A DNA stretch of 64,000 nt, from contig JAQSWD010000001.1 of NCBI GenBank assembly GCA_029266835.1, positions 42,800 through 106,799 on the forward strand, given 5' to 3'. The notes beneath the pieces are model-generated. The model did no database searches. It saw only the letters and a list, made by a program, of their open reading frames with translations, and had not been told where the DNA came from. The translations under genes were made by a program, and so were the position numbers. This document shows, in pieces, positions 1-9,740 of this stretch; the stretch's first letter is position 1; every line of letters starts with the position of its first letter. This stretch comes from Steroidobacteraceae bacterium (GTDB lineage Bacteria; Pseudomonadota; Gammaproteobacteria; Steroidobacterales; Steroidobacteraceae).

Positions 1-131
1 AAATCGCTGGTCGGCGCCGGTGTGTTCTGGATTGCCTCGGTGCGCCGTTTGACGTGCAGCAGGTACACCGCCAGCAACACGGCAATGCACGCGGTCAACG
101 CGGTGAAGATTGCCACGGGTCTAGCTTTCAT
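1..131 (-). CDS. Hypothetical membrane-anchored protein, N-terminal fragment
   Basis: The frame is open from an ATG at 131 to the left edge of the window, so only the first 43 residues are visible. They begin MKARPVAIFTALTACIAVLL and hold one hydrophobic segment (about residues 6-23) followed by HVKRR, which reads as an uncleaved N-terminal membrane anchor with a soluble domain beyond the window. The ATG lies inside the last codons of the upstream MFS gene (11-nt overlap), suggesting translational coupling and one operon. Function cannot be assigned. Confidence 0.6.
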   Translation of the reverse strand, partial: MKARPVAIFTALTACIAVLLAVYLLHVKRRTEAIQNTPAPTSD

Positions 132-1383
132 TGTCAGTGGCTCGCAGCAATGTCACGGCGATGACGACCGCGATTCCCATCGCGGCGCCGAAAATCAATA
201 CGGAGTACTTCAGGCCAACGCCCTGCCACAACGCGCCGAAAATGACGGAGGAACTCAGTTTGCCGAGACCTATGCCGGTGGCGATCAACGCGATGCCGCC
301 GGTCCGTCGTGCGGCCGGGATCACGGCGCTGGCCAGCGCCATCAGGATTCCTTCGGTGGCCGCGTAGTAGAGGCCCAGCATCGCCAGGCAAGCCACCGCG
401 GTTCCGACGCTGATATTTCCGGAGAAGAACAGCAGCGCATACAACAGGACAAGCACCCCGTAGCCGCAGATGAAAACCGCGGACCGGCTGCTGCGATCGG
501 CGAGGCGGCCGGCGGGCACGGAGAAGATCATGTAACCCGCGGCGGTCATTACGTAGAACAGCGGGAAGTAGCTGGCGGCAGTTCCGCTCTTCTCCTGGAG
601 CATCAGGTAGATGAAGCCATCGCTGATGGTGGTCAGCGCGAGCAGCGCACCGACCGCGGCGATCGCCAGAAAACGGCGGGAGCTCAACAGCCCACGCGGA
701 ACTGGCGATGGGACGGGCGTCGGCTCCGCGCGAGTCGTGCGCGGCACGAACAGCCACAGCGCCGCGACGCCAAGCACCGCGAACGCGAAGCTGGTTATCC
801 AGACGGCGTCGAATGCGCCGGGCAGCGCGGCCAGCAGCAGGAAGGCGATGATGGGGCCCAGCAGCGATCCGCAGGCATCCATTGCCCTGTGGATCGAATA
901 TGCGCTGGCGTAGTGTTCCGGAGCGGTGTTCAGCGAGATCAGCGCGTCGCGCGGCGCGGCGCGAATGCCCTTGCCGAGACGGTCGAGCCCGATCACCAGC
1001 AGGAGCCACCCGTATGTGGTGCCCACCCAGAGCAGGAGTAGTTTGCAGGCCGCCGACACGCCATACCCGCACAGGGCGACCTCTTTCTGCCGGGAAGTCC
1101 GATCGGCAAGAAAACCTGCGAACAAGCTGAAGAGGGCGATCGCAAAACCGTTGTACAGGCCATCGACGATGCCGAACTGCAGGGGGCTCAAATGCAGGTG
1201 CAGCACCACGTAGACGGGCAGCAAACTGTTGACCATCTCGGACGAGACGTCGGTGAGCAGGCTGGTGAAACCCAGGCCTATGACCACCGGAGAAACCTTG
1301 AGCGGCGTCGAGGGGCGGATACCGCCCCGGCCCAGTTTCAATCTTTCAATCCACTCCAGCGGATACATGTCGACACGCATCAA
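121..1383 (-). CDS. Major facilitator superfamily transporter
   Basis: The product is a 420-aa polytopic inner-membrane protein with about 12 hydrophobic segments, the usual MFS size. The MFS signature loop between helices 2 and 3 reads GFLADRTSRQKEV (about residues 89-101), and a degenerate copy, GRLADRSSR, follows the central loop at about residues 291-299. There is no signal peptide; the N-terminus is about 30 polar residues before the first helix. The substrate is unknown and no neighbouring pathway gene identifies it. Its stop overlaps the start of the next gene on the same strand, so the two are probably co-transcribed. An alternative start is the second codon, also ATG. Confidence 0.85.
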   Translation of the reverse strand: MMRVDMYPLEWIERLKLGRGGIRPSTPLKVSPVVIGLGFTSLLTDVSSEMVNSLLPVYVVLHLHLSPLQFGIVDGLYNGFAIALFSLFAGFLADRTSRQKEVALCGYGVSAACKLLLLWVGTTYGWLLLVIGLDRLGKGIRAAPRDALISLNTAPEHYASAYSIHRAMDACGSLLGPIIAFLLLAALPGAFDAVWITSFAFAVLGVAALWLFVPRTTRAEPTPVPSPVPRGLLSSRRFLAIAAVGALLALTTISDGFIYLMLQEKSGTAASYFPLFYVMTAAGYMIFSVPAGRLADRSSRSAVFICGYGVLVLLYALLFFSGNISVGTAVACLAMLGLYYAATEGILMALASAVIPAARRTGGIALIATGIGLGKLSSSVIFGALWQGVGLKYSVLIFGAAMGIAVVIAVTLLRATDNES

Positions 1384-1551
1384 TCCCGCAATTCGGGCGA
1401 CGCAGCATACTCAACAAAATCTGGCCGCGGCGGGAGCCAGGTCCGGTGGCTGCATCCTGTCGTGAGCTCAGTGTCGGGGGGCTTTACAAGTCTTGGACCA
1501 GATAAGCAGGCATGTGGTGTAACCTTCTGATATGCCAAAGATAATCAAAGT

Positions 1552-1566
1552 TGGTACGAACGATGC
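1552..1566 (+). promoter_or_regulatory. Candidate sigma-54 promoter of the polysaccharide deacetylase
   Basis: The sequence is TGGTACG, 4 nt, ATGC. The invariant GG (1553-1554) and GC (1565-1566) of -24/-12 promoters are separated by exactly 10 nt. Transcription would start near 1577, which excludes the first ATG of the open frame (1532) as the translation start. PEP-CTERM/exosortase genes are known in other bacteria to be RpoN-dependent, which fits. The match is by eye. Confidence 0.55.
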
Positions 1567-1606
1567 TCAGGAGGTATGTCCCCCCAATGCTGAAAGACCC
1601 CACGAT

Positions 1607-2557
1607 ATGGAATCGAGAATCCCGCTCCCGGCCTTACGCAACCCAATGAGCCGGCCCGGCGATGCTTCGCCAATGAAGGCGACCGCTGTTCACGCGGACC
1701 AGAAGTCCGTCGTTTCCAACGCATTCACCATCGACGTCGAGGACTACTACCACGTCTCGGCGCTGGCCTCGGCCATCCCCCGGGACACCTGGGGCGATCG
1801 CGACTCTCGCGTCTCGGCGAGCACCGAAAGAATTCTTGCCATGCTCGAAGAGCGGCGCATCAAGGGCACGTTTTTCGTGCTGGGCTGGGTGGCGAACCAT
1901 GTTCCGCAACTGGTCAAGCGCATCGCGTCGCTGGGCCACGAAATTGCCTGCCATGGGTATTCCCACGAACTCGTGTATCGCCAGACGCCTTCGGTGTTCG
2001 CGGAGGAAACGCTGCGTTCCAAGTCATTGCTGGAAGATCTTTCCGGCCAGTCGGTGACGGGTTACAGGGCCGCCAGTTTTTCGATCACGCCGCGCTCGCG
2101 CTGGGCGCTGGACACGCTCATCGAGCTCGGATTCGAGTACGATTCATCGATCTTCCCGGTGCGCCATGATCGCTATGGCATGCCTGACGCCGCGCGCGAG
2201 CCCGGCTACGTTCTGGCTCCCTCCGGCAGCCGCATCGTCGAATTCCCGATGTCGACAGCCTCGTTCGGGCCGGTCCGGGTCCCGGTCTCCGGAGGCGGGT
2301 ATTTCCGTCTGCTGCCTTACTGGTTCACTCGCCACGGGCTGCGCCAGATCAATCGTGAAGGCCAGCCGTTCACGTTCTATCTACACCCCTGGGAGATCGA
2401 TGCCGATCAGCCGCGCGTGGATGCCGGCCTCGTCTCGAGATTCCGCCACTACACGAACCTGTCGAAATGCGAGGGTCGGCTGCGTCGGTTGCTGGACGAA
2501 TTCCAGTTCACGACCATGCGTAACGTGTTGCGGGCGCAAGGATTATTGTCAATTTGA
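1607..2557 (+). CDS. XrtA-type polysaccharide deacetylase family protein (DUF3473 type)
   Basis: This is a carbohydrate esterase family 4 (NodB-fold) protein that would deacetylate N-acetylated polysaccharide during exopolysaccharide assembly. The metal-site motif TIDVEDYYHV is the variant typical of the exosortase-A (XrtA) associated subgroup. It is followed by KGTFFVLGW, the His motif HEIACHGYSHE, and FEYDSSIFPV; the C-terminal segment with FTFYLHPWEID is the DUF3473 part. The frame is open from 1532, but the sigma-54-like promoter at 1552-1566 places the transcript start near 1577, so ATG 1607 (316 aa) is preferred; ATG 1646 and 1673 are possible. No convincing ribosome site decides between them. 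There is no signal peptide, as expected for this subgroup. The PEP-CTERM gene follows on the same strand; no exosortase gene is in the window. Confidence 0.85.
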   Translation: MESRIPLPALRNPMSRPGDASPMKATAVHADQKSVVSNAFTIDVEDYYHVSALASAIPRDTWGDRDSRVSASTERILAMLEERRIKGTFFVLGWVANHVPQLVKRIASLGHEIACHGYSHELVYRQTPSVFAEETLRSKSLLEDLSGQSVTGYRAASFSITPRSRWALDTLIELGFEYDSSIFPVRHDRYGMPDAAREPGYVLAPSGSRIVEFPMSTASFGPVRVPVSGGGYFRLLPYWFTRHGLRQINREGQPFTFYLHPWEIDADQPRVDAGLVSRFRHYTNLSKCEGRLRRLLDEFQFTTMRNVLRAQGLLSI

Positions 2558-2649
2558 ACGCCGCGGACATGTCGAACTACTTGACAACGGCATTTCATTT
2601 CCAAGACACGGTGCAGCCAAGTGTTTGAATCGAAAGGCAGCCTTCCCAG

Positions 2650-2664
2650 TGGCACGTGGAGTGC
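2650..2664 (+). promoter_or_regulatory. Candidate sigma-54 promoter of the PEP-CTERM gene
   Basis: The sequence is TGGCACG, 4 nt, GTGC followed by A. It matches TGGCACG-N4-TTGC at all but one position, with GG (2651-2652) and GC (2663-2664) exactly 10 nt apart. The predicted transcript start near 2675 lies before the ATG at 2696. It is the better of the two such sites in this region. The activator is unknown; PrsR-like enhancer-binding proteins do this for PEP-CTERM genes in other species. Confidence 0.7.
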
Positions 2665-2695
2665 ATCAATGGAAAGCAAGCGAGTCACTCGAAAC

Positions 2696-3370
2696 ATGGA
2701 TAAATCAATGCGACAGCTCAAAGTCAACGCCATTGCCGCCGTCACGGCCGTTCTGGGACTCATCCCCGCCGCGCATGCCGGCTTCGTCTCCACCAATACG
2801 GCAGGGCCTGGCGCGTCGACGATCAACATCGTCGGCAACAATGAATTCAAGGGTGTGCTCGTCGGCCTGGGCGTCAACCAATACACGCTTGGCACTTCGC
2901 TGGGCGTCGATAGCGCCGGTTCGGTCACCTATTGGTACTACGGCAAGGAAGCGGGCTACCAGAACATCTTCCTGACCGGCAACACCGCCTTCGCGACTGG
3001 CTTCACGCCGACCACGCAGAACTACTTCAACAACCCGATCAAGATCGGTGCGTTCGACGTGGGCAGCGGGGTTCTCGACTTCGCGTTTTGCGCCTTCAGC
3101 GGCCCCATCACACTGCAGGGCTGCGTGACCAACGAGGCCAATGATCTGCTGGGTTGGAACTCCAACCAGTCCATCGCGTACAGCGTTGCGGGCAACACCG
3201 CCTGGCTGTTCTGGGACGATTCGGGCGCTGGCCCGGACGACAATCATGACGACATGCTGATCAAGGCGGTGTTCACGCCGAAGGCCGTGCCGGAACCGGC
3301 CAGCCTGGGATTGTTTGGTCTTGGTCTGTTGGGCGCCTGGGTCGTGGCCCGCCGCCGCAAGACTGCCTGA
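2696..3370 (+). CDS. PEP-CTERM sorting domain-containing exported protein
   Basis: The 224-aa product has a Sec signal peptide (hydrophobic VNAIAAVTAVLGLIPA, cleavage after AHA). A secreted middle domain of about 170 residues is rich in Gly, Asn, Ser and Thr. The C-terminal sorting signal is the textbook tripartite form: VPEPASLGL, then hydrophobic FGLGLLGAWVV, then ARRRKTA. Exosortase would cleave at the PEP motif during export. The middle domain (ending near WLFWDDSGAGPDDNHDD) is of a type often found in PEP-CTERM proteins, with no known catalytic activity. The sigma-54-like promoter at 2650-2664 supports ATG 2696; ATG 2708 gives an equally good signal peptide, and the frame is open from 2621. 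A strong terminator follows. Confidence 0.9.
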   Translation: MDKSMRQLKVNAIAAVTAVLGLIPAAHAGFVSTNTAGPGASTINIVGNNEFKGVLVGLGVNQYTLGTSLGVDSAGSVTYWYYGKEAGYQNIFLTGNTAFATGFTPTTQNYFNNPIKIGAFDVGSGVLDFAFCAFSGPITLQGCVTNEANDLLGWNSNQSIAYSVAGNTAWLFWDDSGAGPDDNHDDMLIKAVFTPKAVPEPASLGLFGLGLLGAWVVARRRKTA

Positions 3371-3402
3371 TCGACGACAAAAACAAGAAGAGACGATAGG
3401 AG

Positions 3403-3430
3403 AAGGCCTCGCAATGCGAGGCCTTTTCTT

Positions 3431-3432
<2 letters not shown>
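3403..3432 (+). terminator. Rho-independent terminator after the PEP-CTERM gene
   Basis: A perfect 10-bp stem (AAGGCCTCGC / GCGAGGCCTT, loop AAT) is followed by a T-rich tail (TTCTTTT). It sits between two converging genes and touches the glrR stop codon. An A-rich stretch upstream (AAAAACAAGAAG) means it may also act on the minus strand. Confidence 0.9.
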
Positions 3433-4801
<1,369 letters not shown>

Positions 4802-4810
4802 CAGAAACCT

Positions 4811-5458
4811 CTACGGTTTCCGTCCCTCTGGCTGGCTCTGGGGAGTGCGCTTGTTTGCCGAGCCTTCGATGTTGGCGATGGCGTCGAGCTTGGCCTGCGC
4901 ATCCGCGAGTGCCCGCCTGAGACGGGTATTTTCATCGCTCTCGGTAGTCAGGCGCCGGGTCAGTTGCGCAATCCGTTCGTTGGTATTGCGCTCGGCGCCT
5001 GTCTGCAGGCGCCGTACATCAGCCTGGAGTGATTGCTGGCGTTCGACCTGCTGCAGCTGCAGGAACGCGAGAGCGCGTTCCGCAGGAAGCAGAGTCTCAG
5101 GGCTGGCGAGCACTTCACGCAAAAGTCGCTGCGCAACGACAGGATCGGTGCCGGCGTGGCCGGGTGTGGACAGCACCATCGCGTACCGCAGCACTTTGCT
5201 AGGCGCGGGAGCCGCGTGGTAGTCGTTGCTGACGGTGGTCAGCACCTCGGCCTGTTCTGCGGGCGTGCCGCGGGCCACCTTCAGGCAGGTGTCCAGGTAA
5301 TTGGCGATCAACGTCGACTCGGTGGCGTCCCGATCGATGGAGGGCAGGGCCTGCGAATCCCGGCTGCGCTTGATCGGCAGCGTAGTGCCGCAGCTGGCCA
5401 GCAGCGTGGCAACCATGCCCGCGACCACCACATTCGAAAGCAGGGGGTTACGCCGCAT
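4811..5458 (-). CDS. QseG-like lipoprotein of the GlrK/GlrR system
   Basis: The 215-aa product has a lipoprotein signal ending LLASC (Cys22), so it should be lipid-anchored. The middle is helical, and the C-terminal third (about 130-200) is a predicted coiled coil (RRLQTGAERNTNERIAQLTR onward). It sits between the glrK and glrR homologues, where QseG (YfhG) lies in enterobacteria; QseG is an outer-membrane lipoprotein that contacts the kinase. Position, lipobox and coiled coil make the assignment; overall similarity to QseG cannot be measured here. Its start overlaps the end of the kinase gene by 11 nt, suggesting coupled translation. Confidence 0.75.
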   Translation of the reverse strand: MRRNPLLSNVVVAGMVATLLASCGTTLPIKRSRDSQALPSIDRDATESTLIANYLDTCLKVARGTPAEQAEVLTTVSNDYHAAPAPSKVLRYAMVLSTPGHAGTDPVVAQRLLREVLASPETLLPAERALAFLQLQQVERQQSLQADVRRLQTGAERNTNERIAQLTRRLTTESDENTRLRRALADAQAKLDAIANIEGSANKRTPQSQPEGRKP

Positions 5459-6935
5459 GCGCCTGCCCTTGCCCCTGGCCCAGGGGTTTGGTCACCAGCA
5501 ACACCGGCATACGAATCCGGAAATGCGCGCCGGGATACTCGCCATCGACGATCTCGATGGTGCCGCCATGGGCATTCACGAACTCCAGCACCACTGACAG
5601 GCCGATTCCTGTGCCCTTGACCTGCACGCCCGCCGGCGGCCGGCCGGTGTAGAAAGCCTCGAATACCCGCGCGCGCTCCTCGGCGGGAATGCCGGACCCC
5701 ATGTCGGCGACGTCGATCACGAGCTGGGTGTCCTGTTTGGCGGCATGTAGATAGACCGTGCCGCCCTTGGGTGAATATTTGATGGCATTGGAGAGCAGAT
5801 TTTCGATGATGAGGCGAACCTTGCCGCGATCGGCCCGCAGCATCAAGTCGTCCACCTTCACCTCGAGCCGGACGCGCTGCGAGACTACCGTGAGTTGCTG
5901 TGCTTCGAGAACCTGTTTGACGAGGGGGCGGATGCGGAACTCGGACAGGTCGAGGCCGACGCTCTCCTTCTGCCAGGCGCTGAACGACAGCAGATTCTCG
6001 ATCAGCCGGTGCAGCTTGATGCCATTGTCTCGCAGGATGGCGACCACCTCCCGTTGGGAATTGTCGAGGGGTCCGACCGCGCCATCCATGAGCAGTTCCG
6101 CGCCCTCGCGGATATTGGCCAGCGGCGTCTTCAATTCATGAGACATGTGGCGCAGGAAGCGGTTGCGCTCCTGGGCAAGGTCCAGCAGGCGCAGGCGCAG
6201 CCATTCGAGCTGCGCGCCGAGGCGCTCCAGGTCGCGCGGGCCGGAGACCTCGATGGGGCGCGAAAACGTGCCGCGCCCCAGTTCGCTGATCGCGCGGTCG
6301 ATGGCCCGCAGCGGACGGCCGATGGACAGCGTCAGGGCCAGGATGGCGATCAGGGTGAGAGGCGCCAGCAGGGCGGATTGCCAGAACAGCCGCCGCTGCG
6401 TGCTGGCGGTCTGCTGATCCAGTTCGGCGAGCCGGGCGTCGATCTGGGTGTTGCCCGACACGCTGATGGCGTTGGCCAGGTCGTTGAGCCGGTCGATCTG
6501 CGTGAGGACGTTGGTGAGGATGCCGGGGAACTCGGCGCTTGCCGGCGGCGTGGTCTCCACGGTCCGCGAGATGTCGTCGTGCATCTTCGCGAAATCGTCC
6601 AGCAGCTTGCGCGTGGGCTGATCGTTCAGCATCTGCGTCATCTGCGAACGGATGGTCGCCAGGCGCTGGTCGGTCTCCCGGTAGCCGTCCAGCACCGTCG
6701 CGTTTCTCAGCACCTGGTAGAGGCTGGCCGTGCGGCGCAGCGACGCGATGTCGGCGATGAGGCTGCGCGACAGGCGCGCGCTTTGCACACCTTCGCGCAC
6801 CAGGTCCTGGCTGGTCTGCGAAAGACGGTTGATCTGGATGGCCGCGTCCACGACCGCGACCAGCAACGGACCGGCGATCAGCGCCAGGCCCAGCAGCATG
6901 AGCCCGGTCAGTGATTTCGGTCGCGGCCAGCGCAT
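5448..6935 (-). CDS. glrK: Sensor histidine kinase GlrK (QseE)
   Basis: This is an inner-membrane sensor kinase of about 495 aa that phosphorylates GlrR. It has an N-terminal helix (about 10-33), a long helical periplasmic region (about 35-185), a second helix (about 187-208), a HAMP-like linker (about 210-265), a HisKA domain with the phospho-acceptor His in HMSHELKTPLANI, and a HATPase domain with the N box (ENLLSNAIKYS), G1 (DMGSGI) and G2 (GTGIGL). A GTG three nt upstream (6938) could also start translation; ATG 6935 is placed about 10 nt after AGGG. It starts 15 nt after galE and overlaps the qseG-like gene, so all four genes are probably one transcript. Enterobacterial GlrK responds to envelope stress; the signal here is unknown. 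Confidence 0.92.
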   Translation of the reverse strand: MRWPRPKSLTGLMLLGLALIAGPLLVAVVDAAIQINRLSQTSQDLVREGVQSARLSRSLIADIASLRRTASLYQVLRNATVLDGYRETDQRLATIRSQMTQMLNDQPTRKLLDDFAKMHDDISRTVETTPPASAEFPGILTNVLTQIDRLNDLANAISVSGNTQIDARLAELDQQTASTQRRLFWQSALLAPLTLIAILALTLSIGRPLRAIDRAISELGRGTFSRPIEVSGPRDLERLGAQLEWLRLRLLDLAQERNRFLRHMSHELKTPLANIREGAELLMDGAVGPLDNSQREVVAILRDNGIKLHRLIENLLSFSAWQKESVGLDLSEFRIRPLVKQVLEAQQLTVVSQRVRLEVKVDDLMLRADRGKVRLIIENLLSNAIKYSPKGGTVYLHAAKQDTQLVIDVADMGSGIPAEERARVFEAFYTGRPPAGVQVKGTGIGLSVVLEFVNAHGGTIEIVDGEYPGAHFRIRMPVLLVTKPLGQGQGQAHAA

Positions 6936-6950
6936 CACGATGCCCTCGGC

Positions 6951-7955
6951 CTAGCTACCCGGCTGCCAGGGTTCCGCCTTCAAGCGCTTCTCCCAGTCCA
7001 GCGAGGTGCGCACGATGGTGTCCAGCTGGTTGTATCTCGGTGTCCACTTGAGGACGTCGCGGACGCGGTCAGCCTTGGCGATCAGGCTGGGTGGGTCGCC
7101 GGCGCGTCGCGGTTCCTCGCGCACGGTGAGTTTGAGCCCGGCGAGTTTTTCGACGCTGTCGATCACCTCGCGCACGCTGTAGCCCTGGCCATAACCGACA
7201 TTGGCGGTCAGCGAAGGGCCGCCCGACCGCAGGTAATCGAGCGCGTTGAGATGCGCGGTGGCGAGATCCGCGACATGAATGTAGTCGCGCACGCCCGTGC
7301 CATCCGGCGTCGGGAAGTCGGTGCCGAAAACCGAAATGTGCGGCCGTTTGCCGACCGCGTGTTCCGCCGCCACCTTGATGAGCAGGGTGGCCTTCGCGGT
7401 CGACTGGCCGATGCGGCCTTCCGGATCGGAACCGGCCACGTTGAAGTAGCGCAGCACCACGTGGCGCAGCGGAGTCGCCGCGCTCAGGTCGCGCAGCATC
7501 CACTCCGACATGAGCTTGGAGGTGCCATAGGGATTGATGGGTGATTTCGGCGTCTCTTCGGACGCGACACCATCCGCCGGAATTCCGTAGACCGCCGCGG
7601 TGGACGAGAACACCACGTGTTTGACGCCGGCATTCGAGGCGGCTTCGAGCAGCGCGCGGGTGGCGCAGGTATTGTTGCCGTAGTACTTGAGCGGATCCGT
7701 CACGGACTCGGGCACGATGACCGCGGCCGCGAAATGGATGATGGTGTCCACCTTGTGGTCCGCCAGCACCTTGTCGACCAGCGCGCGATCTCCGACATTG
7801 CCCACGACCAGCGGCACACTACCTACAGCGCGACGGAAGCCCGTCGAGAGATTGTCCAGAACGACTACGCGCTCACCGCGCGCGACCAGCTGCAATACAG
7901 TGTGGCTCCCGATGTATCCGGCGCCGCCGGTGACCAGTACCGTTGAATTAGTCAT
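6951..7955 (-). CDS. galE: UDP-glucose 4-epimerase
   Basis: This 334-aa extended short-chain dehydrogenase interconverts UDP-glucose and UDP-galactose, providing precursors for surface polysaccharides. It shows the NAD-binding motif TGGAGYIGS near the N-terminus, the FAAAVIVPESV segment typical of GalE, a Ser/Thr-rich SSTAAVYG, the catalytic YxxxK in NPYGTSKLMSEW, the RYFNVAGSDP substrate loop, and DYIHVADLA. Length is normal. It heads the glrK-qseG-glrR block and diverges from srkA across a 45-bp gap. Co-transcription with an envelope-stress system is plausible but not proven. Confidence 0.95.
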   Translation of the reverse strand: MTNSTVLVTGGAGYIGSHTVLQLVARGERVVVLDNLSTGFRRAVGSVPLVVGNVGDRALVDKVLADHKVDTIIHFAAAVIVPESVTDPLKYYGNNTCATRALLEAASNAGVKHVVFSSTAAVYGIPADGVASEETPKSPINPYGTSKLMSEWMLRDLSAATPLRHVVLRYFNVAGSDPEGRIGQSTAKATLLIKVAAEHAVGKRPHISVFGTDFPTPDGTGVRDYIHVADLATAHLNALDYLRSGGPSLTANVGYGQGYSVREVIDSVEKLAGLKLTVREEPRRAGDPPSLIAKADRVRDVLKWTPRYNQLDTIVRTSLDWEKRLKAEPWQPGS

Positions 7956-8000
7956 GCCTGCCCTTTTGTTGATTGAGGGATTTTACATTAATGTGCTGCG

Positions 8001-8996
8001 GTGGCTGTGACGCATTCTGCACCGGCGCCGTTCGACGCACTCGACCCAGACGCGGTTTTCGCGGCCGCCGAGAGCATTGGCATCGAGCCCTCGGGAAGGC
8101 TGTTTGCGCTGAACAGTTATGAAAATCGTGTCTATCAATTGGGCGACGAACAGGGCGGCCTGTGGGTGCTCAAATTCTATCGACCCGCGCGCTGGAGCGA
8201 CGCTGCCATCGCCGAGGAGCATGCGTTCACCTTCGAACTGGCGGCAGCCGAGCTGCCGGTGGCGGCGCCGCTGGTGCGCGACGGCCGTAGTTTGTTTGTC
8301 GACGCCAAATTGCGTTTCGCCGCCTTCCCGTATCTCGCCGGCCGAGCGCCCGAGCTGGACGATCCGGCCACGCTGTCCTTGCTAGGCCGCACGCTGGCGC
8401 GCATGCACGCGGTGGGGGCTCGCGCACGCTTCGCGCACCGGCCGGTGCTGTCGCTCGCGCGGCTCGGGGAGCAATCGCGCTCGCAGGTGATGGCCGCAGG
8501 TTTTGTACCTGATGCGCTCAGCGAGCAATATGCGCGCGTCAGCGAACAGGTCATCGGACGAGTCCGACAATGCTTCGACAACTTCGGCCCGTTGCCGCAG
8601 CTGCGAATTCACGGTGATTGCCACATCGGCAACATTCTCTGGCGCGAGAACGGCCCCTTGTTCGTGGACCTCGACGACTGCATGTCGGGCCCGCGAATTC
8701 AGGATCTGTGGATGTTCCTGGCCGGGGACGCCGCCAGCCAGCAATCCTCCTGGGCGGCGCTCATGGAAGGCTACGAGATGTTTGCCGAGTTCGATTACGC
8801 CGAACTCACGCTGGTGGAGGCGCTGCGCAGCCTGCGCATACTGCATCACGCGGCCTGGATCGCGAACCGGTGGCGCGACCCGGCATTTCCGCGCGCCTTC
8901 CCCTGGTTCGGCGACGCCCGGTTCTGGGAACGGCACATCTCGGATCTGTTCGAACAATTGGCCGCGATGGACGATCCGCCCATTTTGTCGCGGTGA
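8001..8996 (+). CDS. srkA: Serine/threonine protein kinase SrkA (YihE/RdoA family)
   Basis: This 331-aa kinase belongs to the APH/choline-kinase-fold superfamily. SrkA is a stress-response Ser/Thr kinase that counteracts MazF-type toxicity in E. coli. The sequence has the family N-terminus LNSYENRVYQLGDE, an ATP-contact lysine in WVLKFYRP, the catalytic loop LRIHGDCHIGNILW (HGDxxxxN), and the metal-binding LFVDLDDCMSGPRIQDLWMF. Length matches the family. The start codon is GTG; the ATG 10 nt upstream is out of frame. It is transcribed divergently from galE. In many proteobacteria a dsbA gene follows srkA; that is not the case here. Confidence 0.9.
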   Translation: MAVTHSAPAPFDALDPDAVFAAAESIGIEPSGRLFALNSYENRVYQLGDEQGGLWVLKFYRPARWSDAAIAEEHAFTFELAAAELPVAAPLVRDGRSLFVDAKLRFAAFPYLAGRAPELDDPATLSLLGRTLARMHAVGARARFAHRPVLSLARLGEQSRSQVMAAGFVPDALSEQYARVSEQVIGRVRQCFDNFGPLPQLRIHGDCHIGNILWRENGPLFVDLDDCMSGPRIQDLWMFLAGDAASQQSSWAALMEGYEMFAEFDYAELTLVEALRSLRILHHAAWIANRWRDPAFPRAFPWFGDARFWERHISDLFEQLAAMDDPPILSR

Positions 8997-9071
8997 AGTG
9001 CCGAACGTGTCGCAGACACGGAAGTAGTTCGGGTTGGGATCACTGTTAGTATTGACCCCGGAGGTCGTTCG

Positions 9072-9635
9072 ATGTCTGTGAGTGCACGTGCCGTGGGGGT
9101 CGCCTTGTTGGCTTGCGCCTTCGCGGCCGCCTGCGACGACGCTCCCGAGCCTAAGAAGACCACTCAGGGCGCCGCTCCCACCGCGCCGGCGACCAAGGAA
9201 GCCCAGCTGCCCGGCAACATGGTCGCGGCCGTATCGGCGGGCAAGAGCGCCTCGATAATCGGCCTGCATTTCGCGCTCGAGGACGTGCCATCGGTGGGCA
9301 AGCCGCTTCCGGTGGCCATAGCCATTGTTCCTCACCGCCAATTCACTTCGGTCCGCGCGCTTTTCGAAGCTCCCGAGGCCATTGCCCTGGCCACAGGCAA
9401 ACAGTTCGAGCCGAAGACGAACGTGAAGGCGGACACCGTGCTTCCTCACAAGATCATCCTCCAGCCCATCCAGGAAGGGGTATTCCTGGTGACGGCGGCC
9501 GTGGAAACAGAAGGCGATGACGGCACGGTCACCCGCATCTATTCCATTCCCGTGATCGTTCATCCCGCCGCGGCACCCAAGCCACCGGCGACAGCGCCTG
9601 CGGCAAACCCCGACGACGGCCCGCCAGCCGGTTGA
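9072..9635 (+). CDS. Hypothetical lipoprotein
   Basis: The 187-aa product has a clear lipoprotein signal (hydrophobic stretch, lipobox AAAC with Cys22). A short disordered linker rich in Ala, Pro and Thr follows, then a domain of about 120 residues that reads as beta-rich (about 55-165), and a Pro/Ala-rich tail. The domain resembles neither an enzyme nor a known binding module. GGAGG lies 8-9 nt before the ATG, supporting the start. It stands between srkA and the large GGDEF-EAL gene on the same strand without overlap. I do not recognise a function. Confidence 0.75.
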   Translation: MSVSARAVGVALLACAFAAACDDAPEPKKTTQGAAPTAPATKEAQLPGNMVAAVSAGKSASIIGLHFALEDVPSVGKPLPVAIAIVPHRQFTSVRALFEAPEAIALATGKQFEPKTNVKADTVLPHKIILQPIQEGVFLVTAAVETEGDDGTVTRIYSIPVIVHPAAAPKPPATAPAANPDDGPPAG

Positions 9636-9740
9636 GTCCCGCTGGCTTTCTCGCTGATTCCTTCATGAAAAGGCGAGCCGGTTCACGGGGCGGCACGATC
9701 CCCGGACATATCATGCAATTTGGTTCGCATTTGCGTGGTT

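Noticed and set aside
1569..1578. AGGAGG followed by ATG as start of the deacetylase
   Set aside because: The ATG at 1576 is out of frame and meets a stop after five codons; in-frame starts lie further downstream.
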